In this document: positions 31,577-42,829 of the stretch, one piece after another
Layout: each line of letters opens with the position of its first letter
Numbering within the stretch: the first letter of the stretch is position 1
Assembly (NCBI GenBank): GCA_036251875.1
Contig: CP133960.1
Location: 2,214,258 to 2,278,257 of the forward strand
Direction of reading: 5' to 3'
DNA from: Orbaceae bacterium lpD02
GTDB taxonomy: Bacteria; Pseudomonadota; Gammaproteobacteria; Enterobacterales; Orbaceae
Length of the DNA stretch: 64,000 nt
Translations under genes and position numbers: made by a program
The notes under the pieces: model-generated
What the model was told of the DNA's origin: nothing
The model's database searches: none
Seen by the model: only the letters and a program-made list of their open reading frames with translations

Positions 31577-34500
31577 ATGTTATATGACCAGCATCATGAA
31601 AAAGACAATTGTGGTTTTGGCTTAATTGCTCATATCGAAGGTAAACCAAGTCACAAAGTGGTGCGCACCGCAATCCATGGACTGGCACGGATGCAGCACC
31701 GTGGCGCCATCTTATCAGATGGTAAAACTGGCGATGGCTGCGGTTTATTACTACAAAAGCCTGATCGCTTTTTTCGTTTAGTCGCGCAAGATGCCGGCTG
31801 GCGGCTGGCGACCAACTACGCCGTTGGTATGTTGTTTTTTAATCAGGATGAAAGCATTGCACAAGTCGGTCGTGAGGTCATTGAAGAGGAACTGTCTAAA
31901 GAAACACTTTCTTTGGTTGGTTTTCGCAAAGTGCCTATTGATAAAAGTGTCCTTGGCGAAATAGCGTTATCATCTCTGCCGCAAATCGAACAGGTATTTA
32001 TTAATGCACCCGCAGGCTGGAGTAAAATTGATTTAGAGCGGCGATTATATATGGTGCGTCGGCGTATTGAAAAACGCATACAAGATCCCGCTTTTTACGT
32101 CTGTAGTTTTTCCAATCAAGTTAATGTCTATAAAGGCTTGTGCATGCCGAAAGATTTACCGCGATTTTATCTTGACCTCGCTGATCTGCGCATGGAATCG
32201 GCTATTTGTTTATTTCATCAGCGTTTTTCTACTAATACTGTGCCCAAATGGCCATTAGCGCAGCCTTTTCGCCATTTAGCCCACAATGGTGAAATCAATA
32301 CCATAGAAGGCAATCGGCAATGGGCAAAAGCGCGCTCTTATAAATTTAGAACACCGCTCATTCCTGACCTACAAGACGCCGCCCCCTTTGTCAATGAAAC
32401 TGGCTCAGACTCTAGCTCATTAGACAACATGCTCGAACTGTTTTTAGTTGGTGGGATGGATATCATCAGGGCGATGCGTTTGCTTGTGCCGCCAGCTTGG
32501 CAAAATAATCCCGATATGAATGAAGATTTACGCGCCTTTTTTGATTTCAACTCTATGCATATGGAGCCATGGGATGGACCTGCGGGGCTCGTACTATCTG
32601 ATGGCCGCTATGCTGCCTGCAGTTTAGATCGAAACGGGCTGCGCCCCGCCAGATATGTTATCACCACCGATGGTTTAATTACCTGTGCTTCTGAAGTGGG
32701 TATTTGGGACTATAAAGCCGATGAAGTCGTGAAAAAAGGTCGAGTAGGCCCTGGTGAACTTTTGGTTATTGACACCGAAAATGGCAAAATTTTACAACCG
32801 GCGCAAACCGATAACGATTTACAAAAACGCCATCCCTATAAAGAGTGGATGACCAAAAATGTTAAACAGTTAACCCCTTTTGAAGATCTCGCTGATGAGC
32901 ACCTTGGTAAACGTGATATTGACGATAGCATGCTCGCAACCTACCAAAAGCAGTTTGGTTACTCGTTTGAAGAGCTTGATCAAGTCATCCGTCCACTTGG
33001 TGAAAACGGCTACGAAGCAACTGGCTCGATGGGTGATGATACTCCATTTGCTGTACTATCAACGCGACCGCGGGTTATCTATGACTACTTCCGACAAAAA
33101 TTTGCCCAAGTTACCAATCCACCGATTGACCCGCTACGTGAAGCGCATGTCATGTCTTTATCGACCAGTATTGGTCGTGAAATGAATGTTTTTGCCGAAG
33201 CTGAAGGACAAGCTCATCGGGTGTCATTCAAATCGCCCGTTTTACTTTATTCTGATTTTAAGCAATTAACATCGCTAGAATCGAAATATTATAAAATGGA
33301 TGTGCTTGATATTACTTATGATATTGATGATAGTCTCAGTGACGCTATCGAACAACTATGTGGCGATGCTGAAAACAAAGTCCGCTCAGGTACGGTTCTG
33401 TTAGTTTTATCAGATAAAAACATTGCTGCCGATCGTTTACCGATCCCCGCACCCATGGCAGTTGGCGCGGTTCAACAGCGTTTAGCTGAACAAAATTTAC
33501 GCTGTGATGCCAATATTATCGTTGAAACCGCTAGCTGCCGTGACCCTCATCAATTTGCTGTCTTAATTGGTTTTGGTGCCACCGCGATCTATCCTTATCT
33601 AGCTTACGAAACACTGGCACAAATGATTGATCATGGCATATTAAACAAACGCTATCGTGAAGCGATGCTAAATTATCGTAATGGCATAAACCAAGGGCTT
33701 TATAAAATCATGTCTAAAATGGGCATATCAACTATTGCCTCTTACCGCTGTGCTAAGCTCTTCGAGGCGGTCGGTTTGCATGATGAGGTAGTTAAGGCAT
33801 GCTTTTTGGGCGTAAGTAGTCGGATTAATGGTGCCGATTTTACTGATTTCCAACACGATTTATTTGAGTTATCAAAACGGGCTTGGTCAAAACGTAAACC
33901 GCTTGAAGCAGGGGGGTTATTAAAGTATATCCAAGGGGGTGAATACCACGCTTACAACCCTGATGTTGTGCTGTCATTACAAAAAGCAGTTAATTCTGGT
34001 GATTACAATCAATATCGGCAGTATGCCAATATTGTCAATAACCGCCCTGCGGCAACCCTGCGGGATTTATTAAAATTGAGTCCACCACCGGGAGCGGCAA
34101 TTAACATCGATAGCGTTGAAACCAGTGACGCATTATTTAAACGCTTTGATTCGGCGGCAATGTCAATTGGCGCATTAAGTCCTGAAGCGCATGAATCTCT
34201 TGCACAAGCGATGAACACCTTAGGAGGATACTCCAATTCCGGTGAAGGGGGAGAAGATCCCGCTCGTTACACGACCAATAAAGTATCGCGCATTAAACAA
34301 GTTGCTTCTGGGCGTTTTGGCGTAACGCCGAGCTACTTAATGAGTGCCGATGTAATTCAAATTAAAGTGGCCCAAGGTGCCAAGCCCGGTGAAGGTGGGC
34401 AACTACCGGGTGATAAAGTTACCCCTTACATTGCCAAATTACGTTTCTCAGTACCCGGTGTCACCTTAATTTCACCGCCACCACATCATGATATTTACTC

Positions 34501-36034
34501 GATAGAAGATTTAGCGCAGCTAATTTTTGATCTCAAGCAGATCAATCCAAAAGCGATGATCTCGGTTAAATTGGTCTCCGAACCAGGGGTTGGGACCATT
34601 GCAACGGGGGTAGCTAAAGCTTATGCTGACATGATAACTATTGCTGGCTATGATGGTGGCACCGGCGCCAGTCCACTCACTTCGGTAAAATATGCGGGCT
34701 CGCCTTGGGAGCTTGGATTAGTTGAAACCCAACAAGCATTAGTCGCTAATGGACTTCGTCATAAAATTCGCCTGCAAGTTGATGGTGGGTTAAAAACGGG
34801 CTTAGATATTGTTAAAGCAGCAATTTTAGGTGCAGAAAGTTTTGGTTTTGGTACCGCTCCAATGGTGGCGTTAGGCTGTAAATATTTACGTATTTGTCAC
34901 CTTAATAACTGTGCAACAGGTGTGGCCACTCAAGATGAGAAACTACGCCGTGAGCACTACCATGGTTTGCCAGAAAAAGCGATGAACTATTTTCGATTTA
35001 TTGCGCAAGAAACACGCGAAATAATGGCAGAATTAGGCGTCACTCGTATCATTGATTTAATTGGCCGTACTGATTTATTAGTTACATTAGCGGGTTTAAC
35101 GGCAAAACAAACTAAACTTAATTTATCGAGCTTATTGAAGACCGCTGCGCCGATTGATGGTCATGCCATTTATCATACAGAACTTAATCCTCCTTTTGAT
35201 AAAGGCATATTAAATGTGGAGATTATGGCTCAGGCTAAAAGTGCGATTGATCTTAAACAGACAAAATCGTTCTATTTTGATATTCAAAACACCAACCGTT
35301 CGATTGGTGCAACCTTATCAGGCTATATCGCACAACAATATGGTGATCAAGGCGTAACTGGCGAGCCTATTAAACTAAATTTTAATGGCACAGCAGGGCA
35401 AAGTTTCGGTGTTTGGAATGCTGGCGGTGTAGATCTTACCTTGACCGGTGATGCTAATGATTATGTTGGCAAAGGCATGGCGGGCGGGCGCATTGTGATT
35501 AGCCCGCCGATAGGCTCTGCGTTTTTAAGCCATGAAGCCACCATTATTGGCAATACCTGTTTATATGGTGCGACGGGCGGCAAATTATTTGCGGCAGGTA
35601 AAGCGGGTGAGCGCTTTGCAGTACGAAACTCTGGCGCAATCAGCGTGGTTGAAGGTATTGGTGATAATGGCTGCGAATATATGACGGGTGGAATGGTTTG
35701 TGTACTGGGTAAAACGGGCGTCAACTTTGGTGCGGGCATGACCGGCGGATTTGCCTATATTTTAGATGAAGATGGTGAATTCAAAAAACGAATCAACCGC
35801 GAGTTAGTCGAAATACTTGATGTTGCTGATTATGCGATCCACGAAGAGCATTTACGCGGCTTAATCATGGAACATGCGCAATTAACACATTCATCAAGAG
35901 CAGACGATATTCTTAGCCACTGGCAAAAATATGCCAAACAGTTTGTCTTAGTCAAACCAAAATCAAGCGATGTGAAAGCACTGCTTGGGCACCGTAGCCG
36001 ATCGGCGGCTGAATTGCGTGTTCAGGCGCAATAG
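31577..36034 (+). CDS. gltB: Glutamate synthase (NADPH) large subunit
   Basis: The large subunit releases ammonia from glutamine and adds it to 2-oxoglutarate, giving two glutamates. The class-II amidotransferase cysteine lies in EKDNCGFGLIAHIEGKPSHK; the residues before it form the propeptide. The FMN synthase domain has NSGEGGEDPARY, and the 3Fe-4S motif is GCKYLRICHLNNCATG. The C-terminal GXGXG beta-helix domain ends LLGHRSRSAAELRVQAQ. The ATG at 31577 is chosen because GAGAGG ends 8 bp upstream and MLYD aligns with the family; the ATG at 31571 is too close to it. 1485 residues. Confidence 0.97.
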   Translation: MLYDQHHEKDNCGFGLIAHIEGKPSHKVVRTAIHGLARMQHRGAILSDGKTGDGCGLLLQKPDRFFRLVAQDAGWRLATNYAVGMLFFNQDESIAQVGREVIEEELSKETLSLVGFRKVPIDKSVLGEIALSSLPQIEQVFINAPAGWSKIDLERRLYMVRRRIEKRIQDPAFYVCSFSNQVNVYKGLCMPKDLPRFYLDLADLRMESAICLFHQRFSTNTVPKWPLAQPFRHLAHNGEINTIEGNRQWAKARSYKFRTPLIPDLQDAAPFVNETGSDSSSLDNMLELFLVGGMDIIRAMRLLVPPAWQNNPDMNEDLRAFFDFNSMHMEPWDGPAGLVLSDGRYAACSLDRNGLRPARYVITTDGLITCASEVGIWDYKADEVVKKGRVGPGELLVIDTENGKILQPAQTDNDLQKRHPYKEWMTKNVKQLTPFEDLADEHLGKRDIDDSMLATYQKQFGYSFEELDQVIRPLGENGYEATGSMGDDTPFAVLSTRPRVIYDYFRQKFAQVTNPPIDPLREAHVMSLSTSIGREMNVFAEAEGQAHRVSFKSPVLLYSDFKQLTSLESKYYKMDVLDITYDIDDSLSDAIEQLCGDAENKVRSGTVLLVLSDKNIAADRLPIPAPMAVGAVQQRLAEQNLRCDANIIVETASCRDPHQFAVLIGFGATAIYPYLAYETLAQMIDHGILNKRYREAMLNYRNGINQGLYKIMSKMGISTIASYRCAKLFEAVGLHDEVVKACFLGVSSRINGADFTDFQHDLFELSKRAWSKRKPLEAGGLLKYIQGGEYHAYNPDVVLSLQKAVNSGDYNQYRQYANIVNNRPAATLRDLLKLSPPPGAAINIDSVETSDALFKRFDSAAMSIGALSPEAHESLAQAMNTLGGYSNSGEGGEDPARYTTNKVSRIKQVASGRFGVTPSYLMSADVIQIKVAQGAKPGEGGQLPGDKVTPYIAKLRFSVPGVTLISPPPHHDIYSIEDLAQLIFDLKQINPKAMISVKLVSEPGVGTIATGVAKAYADMITIAGYDGGTGASPLTSVKYAGSPWELGLVETQQALVANGLRHKIRLQVDGGLKTGLDIVKAAILGAESFGFGTAPMVALGCKYLRICHLNNCATGVATQDEKLRREHYHGLPEKAMNYFRFIAQETREIMAELGVTRIIDLIGRTDLLVTLAGLTAKQTKLNLSSLLKTAAPIDGHAIYHTELNPPFDKGILNVEIMAQAKSAIDLKQTKSFYFDIQNTNRSIGATLSGYIAQQYGDQGVTGEPIKLNFNGTAGQSFGVWNAGGVDLTLTGDANDYVGKGMAGGRIVISPPIGSAFLSHEATIIGNTCLYGATGGKLFAAGKAGERFAVRNSGAISVVEGIGDNGCEYMTGGMVCVLGKTGVNFGAGMTGGFAYILDEDGEFKKRINRELVEILDVADYAIHEEHLRGLIMEHAQLTHSSRADDILSHWQKYAKQFVLVKPKSSDVKALLGHRSRSAAELRVQAQ

Positions 36035-37477
<1,443 letters not shown>

Positions 37478-37667
37478 GGCAAGTTGTTTCGCGGGCACTT
37501 TTGCTCACTAAACTTTATAAAACTTCACAATATATCATCTTACTTACTGATTGAAGTTACTCTTTACAGTAAATTGATTAATTCTTTACAGATGAAAATA
37601 TAAGCGTTACTATTAGGCGAAACTTATTGAGATAGTATAAGAATAATAAAATGAATGGGTTAATAAC

Positions 37668-38342
37668 TTGAATAACAGCTTTGAAAAAGAATTATGTACG
37701 AGATTAAACAAATTTAATATTAAAAAGTATAAATTTTTGTTTTTTGATCGCAGCGCCTTTATTGCTCCTGCAATTTTTTCTACCTATCCTGATGAATGGA
37801 CGACGTTCTATCAACAGCAAAAACTGTACTACAGCGACCCGATTATTAATTTAGCTAAAACAACCGTAAAGCCGTTTGCTTGGGGCTCTGTCGCTAACTA
37901 TCTACCCTCACAAGACCAAACATTTTTCAAATTAAGCAAACAATATGGTATTCATGATGGTTACACCTTTAGCACCCATGATGCGTTAGGTCATTGTGCT
38001 TTTCTTAATCTACTCTGCGATGAAAATAACGCAATTGATTGTACGTTCTTTGAACGTCACCGCGCAGAGTTGCAAATGGTATTAGTTGATCTCTACGATC
38101 TCTATTTACAGCAACACAAACATATGGAGTATTATCGTAACCGAGCTTATCTAATGATTTCAGACAAAGAAAAACAAGTACTTAAGCTAGGTTGTGATGG
38201 TTTAAAGTATAAGGATATCGCGCTTAAATTAGGCATTTCGGAAAGAACAGTTAAGTTTCATATAAGTAAAATTGTTGAAAAATTAGATGTTGGTAATGCG
38301 AAACAAGCCTTTTTAAAATGTAAAGAGTTGAATGTTATTTAA
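37668..38342 (+). CDS. LuxR-family regulator with autoinducer-binding domain
   Basis: A transcription factor with an N-terminal acyl-homoserine-lactone-type domain (about residues 15-150) and a C-terminal LuxR helix-turn-helix (163-220, ISDKEKQVLKLGCDG...SERTVKFHISKIVEKL). The hallmark residues of the ligand pocket and fold are present with TraR-like spacing: Trp44, Tyr48, Asp57, Pro58, Trp72 and Gly98. No luxI-type synthase is in the window, so it resembles a solo regulator such as SdiA. The only usable start is TTG 37668, since an in-frame stop lies 21 bp upstream. It lies 225 bp before tssB in the same direction and may control the T6SS; that is inference. Confidence 0.85.
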   Translation: MNNSFEKELCTRLNKFNIKKYKFLFFDRSAFIAPAIFSTYPDEWTTFYQQQKLYYSDPIINLAKTTVKPFAWGSVANYLPSQDQTFFKLSKQYGIHDGYTFSTHDALGHCAFLNLLCDENNAIDCTFFERHRAELQMVLVDLYDLYLQQHKHMEYYRNRAYLMISDKEKQVLKLGCDGLKYKDIALKLGISERTVKFHISKIVEKLDVGNAKQAFLKCKELNVI

Positions 38343-38411
38343 GCAGTTCGAATTGTGCGCAAATAAGTTTTATGCTCTTGTTTGCACTTTTGTTTTTTGC
38401 TTAAATTTGAT

Positions 38412-38440
38412 AAAAAACAATTAAATAAAATTGTTTTTTT
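38412..38440 (+). terminator. AT-rich hairpin with T tract after the luxR-type gene
   Basis: The arms aaaaaacaat and attgtttttt flank an eight-base loop and run into a T tract 70 bp after the stop. With only one G-C pair the stem is weak, but it separates the regulator from the T6SS operon. Confidence 0.5.
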
Positions 38441-38567
38441 CTGCGTTTTTTCGTTTTTTTATTACTCGGTCTACACTTTAGTACAGTTGTGAGGATTAAC
38501 TGTTTAAAGGTAGAATTAACCAAAAGTTAAATATAACTAATTGATTTCATATTGAAAAGGAACAGAT

Positions 38568-39071
38568 ATGTCAAACAGCTATCAAAACGAAGTGCCCGCA
38601 GCTCGTGTTAATATTCAGTTAGACCTACATACGGGTGGAGCACAGAAAAAAGTTGAGCTACCGTTAAAAATTTTGACAATGGGTGATTACAGTCACGGTA
38701 AAGATGATAGACCGCTAGCTGAAAAAGAAAAAGTGTCTATTGATAAAAACAATTTCGATTCGGTATTAAAAGATTTAAATCCTCAAGCAAAAATTACCGT
38801 TGAAAACACATTAGCTGGCGATGGCTCTGAAGTTAATGTCGATCTTGATTTTCAGTCAATGAAAGACTTTACGCCAGAACAAGTTGCTAAAAAAATTCCA
38901 CAGTTGCGCTCTTTACTTGCGATGCGTAACTTACTTCGCGACCTAAAATCTAACTTAATGGATAATGCGACATTTCGTCATGAATTAGAAAAAATTGTTA
39001 AAAACGAGCAATTATCTGATGAATTACGCGCAGAGTTAGAGGCAATCGTTGCAGAAAGTACTAAAGCGTAA
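38568..39071 (+). CDS. tssB: T6SS contractile sheath small subunit TssB
   Basis: TssB (VipA) pairs with TssC to form the contractile sheath in the cytoplasm. The 167-residue product shows the family opening SNSYQNEVPAARVNIQLDL, the PLKILTMGDYS strand and the C-terminal helix region KIPQLRSLLAMRNLLRDLKSNL used in subunit contact. It has an AAAAGGAA ribosome site. First gene of the T6SS run, 84 bp before tssC. Confidence 0.96.
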   Translation: MSNSYQNEVPAARVNIQLDLHTGGAQKKVELPLKILTMGDYSHGKDDRPLAEKEKVSIDKNNFDSVLKDLNPQAKITVENTLAGDGSEVNVDLDFQSMKDFTPEQVAKKIPQLRSLLAMRNLLRDLKSNLMDNATFRHELEKIVKNEQLSDELRAELEAIVAESTKA

Positions 39072-39155
39072 TATTGATCGCATTAACGATAACATTATTA
39101 CTTAATCTTCTTTAGTAAAGTTACAGTGAATAAAATTAAGTACAAGGAAACAAAC

Positions 39156-40685
39156 ATGTCAGTACAAAAAGAACAGAGCGCAGCTCAGGCCGTTACTCAA
39201 GATGCCAGTAGCGTATACCAATCCTTATTTAATAAAATTAATTTAAACCCTATTGCTAAAGCGCAAGACATGGACAAATATGAAGACAACGATGTTTTAT
39301 CAGAATCTTCAACCAATGAACGCGTGACGGTAGCGGTCAATATTCTACTAAAAATGATTCAAGATTCATCACAAAAAGTAGAAAAATTAGACAAGCACCT
39401 ATTGGATTATCACATTAGCCAAATCGACCAAAAATTAAGCCAACAGCTTGATGCTATTATGCACCATCCAGTGTTCCAAGAGATCGAATCAACGTGGCGT
39501 GGACTAAAATTTTTAGTTGATCGTACCGATTTCCGTCGTAATGTTAAAATAGAGCTACTCGATGTATCAAAAGAGGCATTACGCCAAGATTTTGAAGATG
39601 CGCCTGAAATCAATCAAACTGGTTTTTACCGCCATACTTACATCCAAGAATATGACACACCAGGTGGTGAACCACTAGGCGTAACTATTTCTAACTACGA
39701 GTTTGACCGTGGTCCACAAGATATTGCATTGCTGCGTAACGTATCAAAAGTTGCTGCCGCAGCACATATGCCATTTGTTGCCTCTGTTGGTCCTAAATTC
39801 TTTGGTAAAGAGACCATGGAAGAAGTTGCCGCAATAAAAGACATTGCTAACTACTTTGATCGTGCTGAATATACTAAATGGAATAGCTTTAGAGATACCG
39901 ACGATTCACGTTATATCGGCTTAACGCTGCCACGCGTACTAGCTCGTTTACCTTATGGTCCTGAGACGGTACCGGTACGTAGCTTCAACTATATTGAAGA
40001 TGTAAAAGGTCCTGATCATGAGCGTTATTTATGGGCTAATGCGTCATTTGCGTTTGCAGCAAATATGGTACAAAGTTTTGTCCGTAATGGTTGGTGTGTA
40101 CAGATCCGTGGTCCACAAGCAGGTGGTTTAGTTGAAGATCTGCCTATTCATTTATATGATTTGGGGACGGGTAACCAAGTTAAGATCCCAACCGAAGTAT
40201 TAATTCCGGAAACGCGCGAGTTTGAATTCGCCAATCTTGGTTTTGTGCCATTATCATTCTATAAAAACCGTGATTATGCTTGCTTCTTCTCAGCTAATTC
40301 ATCGCAAAAACCAGCGTTATATGATACTAAAGAAGCGACCGCGAATAGCCGTATTAACTCACGTTTACCTTATATCTTCCTACTGTCACGTATTGCGCAT
40401 TACCTTAAAGTGATCCAACGTGAAAATATAGGCGCGACCAAAGATCGACGCGTACTTGAGTTAGAGCTTAATAAATGGATCAACAACCTTGTCACCGAAA
40501 TGACCGATCCAAGTGATGAAGTTCAAGCTTCGCATCCATTACGTCAAGCACAAGTTATTGTTGAAGATATTGATGATAATCCAGGCTTCTTTAAAGTGAA
40601 AACCTTCTTAGTTCCTCACTTCCAAATTGAAGGAATGGATATCAACTTATCGATGGTATCGCAAATGCCAAAGGCAAAAGCTTAA
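39156..40685 (+). CDS. tssC: T6SS contractile sheath large subunit TssC
   Basis: TssC (VipB) forms the outer wall of the sheath and carries the N-terminal helix that ClpV grips for disassembly (region ASSVYQSLFNKINLN). Family blocks include HHPVFQEIESTWRGLKFLVDRTDF, LGVTISNYEFDRGPQDI, FGKETMEEVAAIKDIANYFDR split over the centre, and the C-terminal FKVKTFLVPHFQIEGMDINL. The ATG at 39156 has an AAGGA site 7 bp upstream; a GTG at 39126 would add 10 residues and is rejected. 509 residues. Confidence 0.97.
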   Translation: MSVQKEQSAAQAVTQDASSVYQSLFNKINLNPIAKAQDMDKYEDNDVLSESSTNERVTVAVNILLKMIQDSSQKVEKLDKHLLDYHISQIDQKLSQQLDAIMHHPVFQEIESTWRGLKFLVDRTDFRRNVKIELLDVSKEALRQDFEDAPEINQTGFYRHTYIQEYDTPGGEPLGVTISNYEFDRGPQDIALLRNVSKVAAAAHMPFVASVGPKFFGKETMEEVAAIKDIANYFDRAEYTKWNSFRDTDDSRYIGLTLPRVLARLPYGPETVPVRSFNYIEDVKGPDHERYLWANASFAFAANMVQSFVRNGWCVQIRGPQAGGLVEDLPIHLYDLGTGNQVKIPTEVLIPETREFEFANLGFVPLSFYKNRDYACFFSANSSQKPALYDTKEATANSRINSRLPYIFLLSRIAHYLKVIQRENIGATKDRRVLELELNKWINNLVTEMTDPSDEVQASHPLRQAQVIVEDIDDNPGFFKVKTFLVPHFQIEGMDINLSMVSQMPKAKA

Positions 40686-40791
40686 TTATTAGTGAATAAA
40701 AAATGGCGGATACCAATTGGATTCGCCAACTAATAAAAGTCTAATAAATTAGGTTTAGCGTCTTAAACCTAAAGTGGAGCCAATAAGAATA

Positions 40792-42144
40792 ATGAAAATA
40801 TATCGTCCTTTGTGGAATGAAGGTGTGTTTTTAACGCCTGAACAATTTCAACAGCAAAGCATGTGGGAAGTTTATAGCAATCAACAGCTTGCAAAACTTT
40901 ATCTCGGTAATCCTTGGGGAGTTGAGCGGTTGCAAATTGATGCACAAGCTTTAACGCTTGACCGCTTAAGCCTACATACATTAAGCCTACGTTTTGCTGA
41001 TGGTACCTTAGTCGATACCGATATTGCTGATAATTTGCCAACGACTCGCAACTTAGCTACCGATGTTCCGCCTGCAAACGATGAAATCACGGTTTATATT
41101 GGCTTACCGCTTTTACAAGCTAACGGTGAAAACTGTGCGTTTGATAATCAAACTATCGAACGGCCGATGCGCTACCGCCAAGAATGGGTTGAAGTAAAAG
41201 ACCTATTAGGTAATGGTAATGAAACCATTGCGGTTGAACGCTGCGCACTCAGTTTTTTATTCGATTTTGAAGATCATAGCGAATACCTAACCTGTCCGAT
41301 AGCGAAATTAAAACGGGATCTCAATGGACGGTTTGTATTAGACAACCAATACTTACCCCCACTATTAAATTTACAAACCCAAAGTGGCTCGCTAACTAAA
41401 GAACTCGATCTCCTTTGCGTACAAATCCAAGCTAAACGCCAACGTTTAATGGGCATGCGCCATGAGCGCAATCAACAAATGGCCGAGTTTGCGGTGGCTG
41501 ATGTATCGCTATTTTGGCTACTCAATGCCTTAAACAGCTTTGAACCACAGTTAAAATTTTTACGTGATAATTCAACGATTCATCCAGAAAATCTTTATCA
41601 AAAACTGATCGGTTTAACGGGTGCGTTACTGACTTTTTCACTTGCACATGATGTCGATAAAATTCCGGCTTACCAGCATCACAACTTAAATGCCGTCTTC
41701 CCTCCGCTATTTGAATTAACGCGTAACTTATTGGAAGAGAGCTTACCATCAAGGGTAATAAAAATTGATCTGGTACATGATAAAGACACCTTATGGACCG
41801 GCCGATTAAATGATGGACGCCTAGTTGAAGAAGCGGATTTCTATTTATCCGTGCGCTCTAGCATGCCAGGACATCAGTTACAATCTCAATTCCCAGTATT
41901 ATGTAAAGCTGGGGCGCCAGATGATGTGAGGCAAATTATTCACTCGGCCTTATCTGGTATTCCAATTAAGCCGTTAAGCCATGTGCCGGCCGCTATTCCA
42001 ATGCGACTTGAAAACCAATATTTTGCCCTTGATTTATCACATAGTGCAGCAAAAAACATGCTATTAAACCGCTGCTGTGAATTTTATGTGCCAAGGGCGA
42101 TGCCAGATATTTCATTAGAACTCTTTGCGGTACTGCGATCATAA
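40792..42144 (+). CDS. tssK: T6SS baseplate subunit TssK
   Basis: TssK links the baseplate wedges to the TssJLM membrane complex. The N-terminus MKIYRPLWNEGVFLTPEQFQQQ is the family WxxGxFLxPQHFQ-type motif. The middle holds a long helical trimerisation region, and the C-terminal head begins near residue 315 and contains the VPRAMPDISLELFAVLRS ending. 450 residues, typical. The ATG at 40792 is preferred to the GTG at 40774. Confidence 0.95.
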   Translation: MKIYRPLWNEGVFLTPEQFQQQSMWEVYSNQQLAKLYLGNPWGVERLQIDAQALTLDRLSLHTLSLRFADGTLVDTDIADNLPTTRNLATDVPPANDEITVYIGLPLLQANGENCAFDNQTIERPMRYRQEWVEVKDLLGNGNETIAVERCALSFLFDFEDHSEYLTCPIAKLKRDLNGRFVLDNQYLPPLLNLQTQSGSLTKELDLLCVQIQAKRQRLMGMRHERNQQMAEFAVADVSLFWLLNALNSFEPQLKFLRDNSTIHPENLYQKLIGLTGALLTFSLAHDVDKIPAYQHHNLNAVFPPLFELTRNLLEESLPSRVIKIDLVHDKDTLWTGRLNDGRLVEEADFYLSVRSSMPGHQLQSQFPVLCKAGAPDDVRQIIHSALSGIPIKPLSHVPAAIPMRLENQYFALDLSHSAAKNMLLNRCCEFYVPRAMPDISLELFAVLRS

Positions 42145-42154
42145 GGTCAACAGA

Positions 42155-42820
42155 ATGAGTGTAGAACAAGAAAATAAAACAATTGATCAATTATTAAGAG
42201 ACACAATACTTACCGTAGTGGAGCTAAGAGAAGGTGCCGATATTGCGTCGGTAACTAAACTCTACAAACAGTGCAAACAGCAAGTGACCACCGTTCGCGA
42301 GTACTTAAAAAAAGCGCAATACAACCAAGATATTATTGATGATATTAGCTATGCGCAGTGTGCGCTATTAGACGAAGTGGTACTGCTTTGCAGTAAAGAT
42401 AGCAGCACCCCGCGCGATTATGACGAATGGTTAGGTGCGCCTTTACAAGTTGTCTTTTTTAATAATCACAATGCTGGCTATGACTTATTTGAAAAAATTC
42501 GTACACGGTTACGCGCCGATAAAAAAGAGGCGCTGGTGCTAAGCTGTTTTGATCGCGTACTCGGTATGGGCTTCCAAGGTTGTTACTTAGATCAACCGCA
42601 GATGGAGCGCGAGCACCTGATCATCGCTTTAAGGGAATCATTGCTCGGCAATGAAATAGAAGAGTCGCACCCCATTATTGAGCAAACCAAAAGCTACCGT
42701 TATTTTGGTCGAAAATCCATGCTAATACTATGCACTTTAGCATCGGTCGCCTTGGCGGTAGGGCTTTACTTCTTACTCGACCACAAACTTAACGCTCTTT
42801 TAGCGCCGCTAATTCAATAA
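42155..42820 (+). CDS. tssL: T6SS membrane complex subunit TssL (DotU/IcmH family)
   Basis: TssL is an inner-membrane protein with a cytoplasmic helical domain that contacts TssK and TssM. The 221-residue product has the DotU domain (YAQCALLDEVVLL, GAPLQVVFFNNHNAGYDLFEKI, LSCFDRVLGMGFQGCYL) and one C-terminal membrane helix (about residues 190-211). It lacks a peptidoglycan-binding extension, which the next gene probably supplies. Start at ATG 42155, 10 bp after tssK. Confidence 0.95.
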   Translation: MSVEQENKTIDQLLRDTILTVVELREGADIASVTKLYKQCKQQVTTVREYLKKAQYNQDIIDDISYAQCALLDEVVLLCSKDSSTPRDYDEWLGAPLQVVFFNNHNAGYDLFEKIRTRLRADKKEALVLSCFDRVLGMGFQGCYLDQPQMEREHLIIALRESLLGNEIEESHPIIEQTKSYRYFGRKSMLILCTLASVALAVGLYFLLDHKLNALLAPLIQ

Positions 42821-42829
42821 GGACTGATA

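Noticed and set aside
38343-38567. Possible sigma-54 promoter upstream of tssB
   Set aside because: TTGCAC and TTGC elements are present but the spacing does not fit the GG-N10-GC rule.
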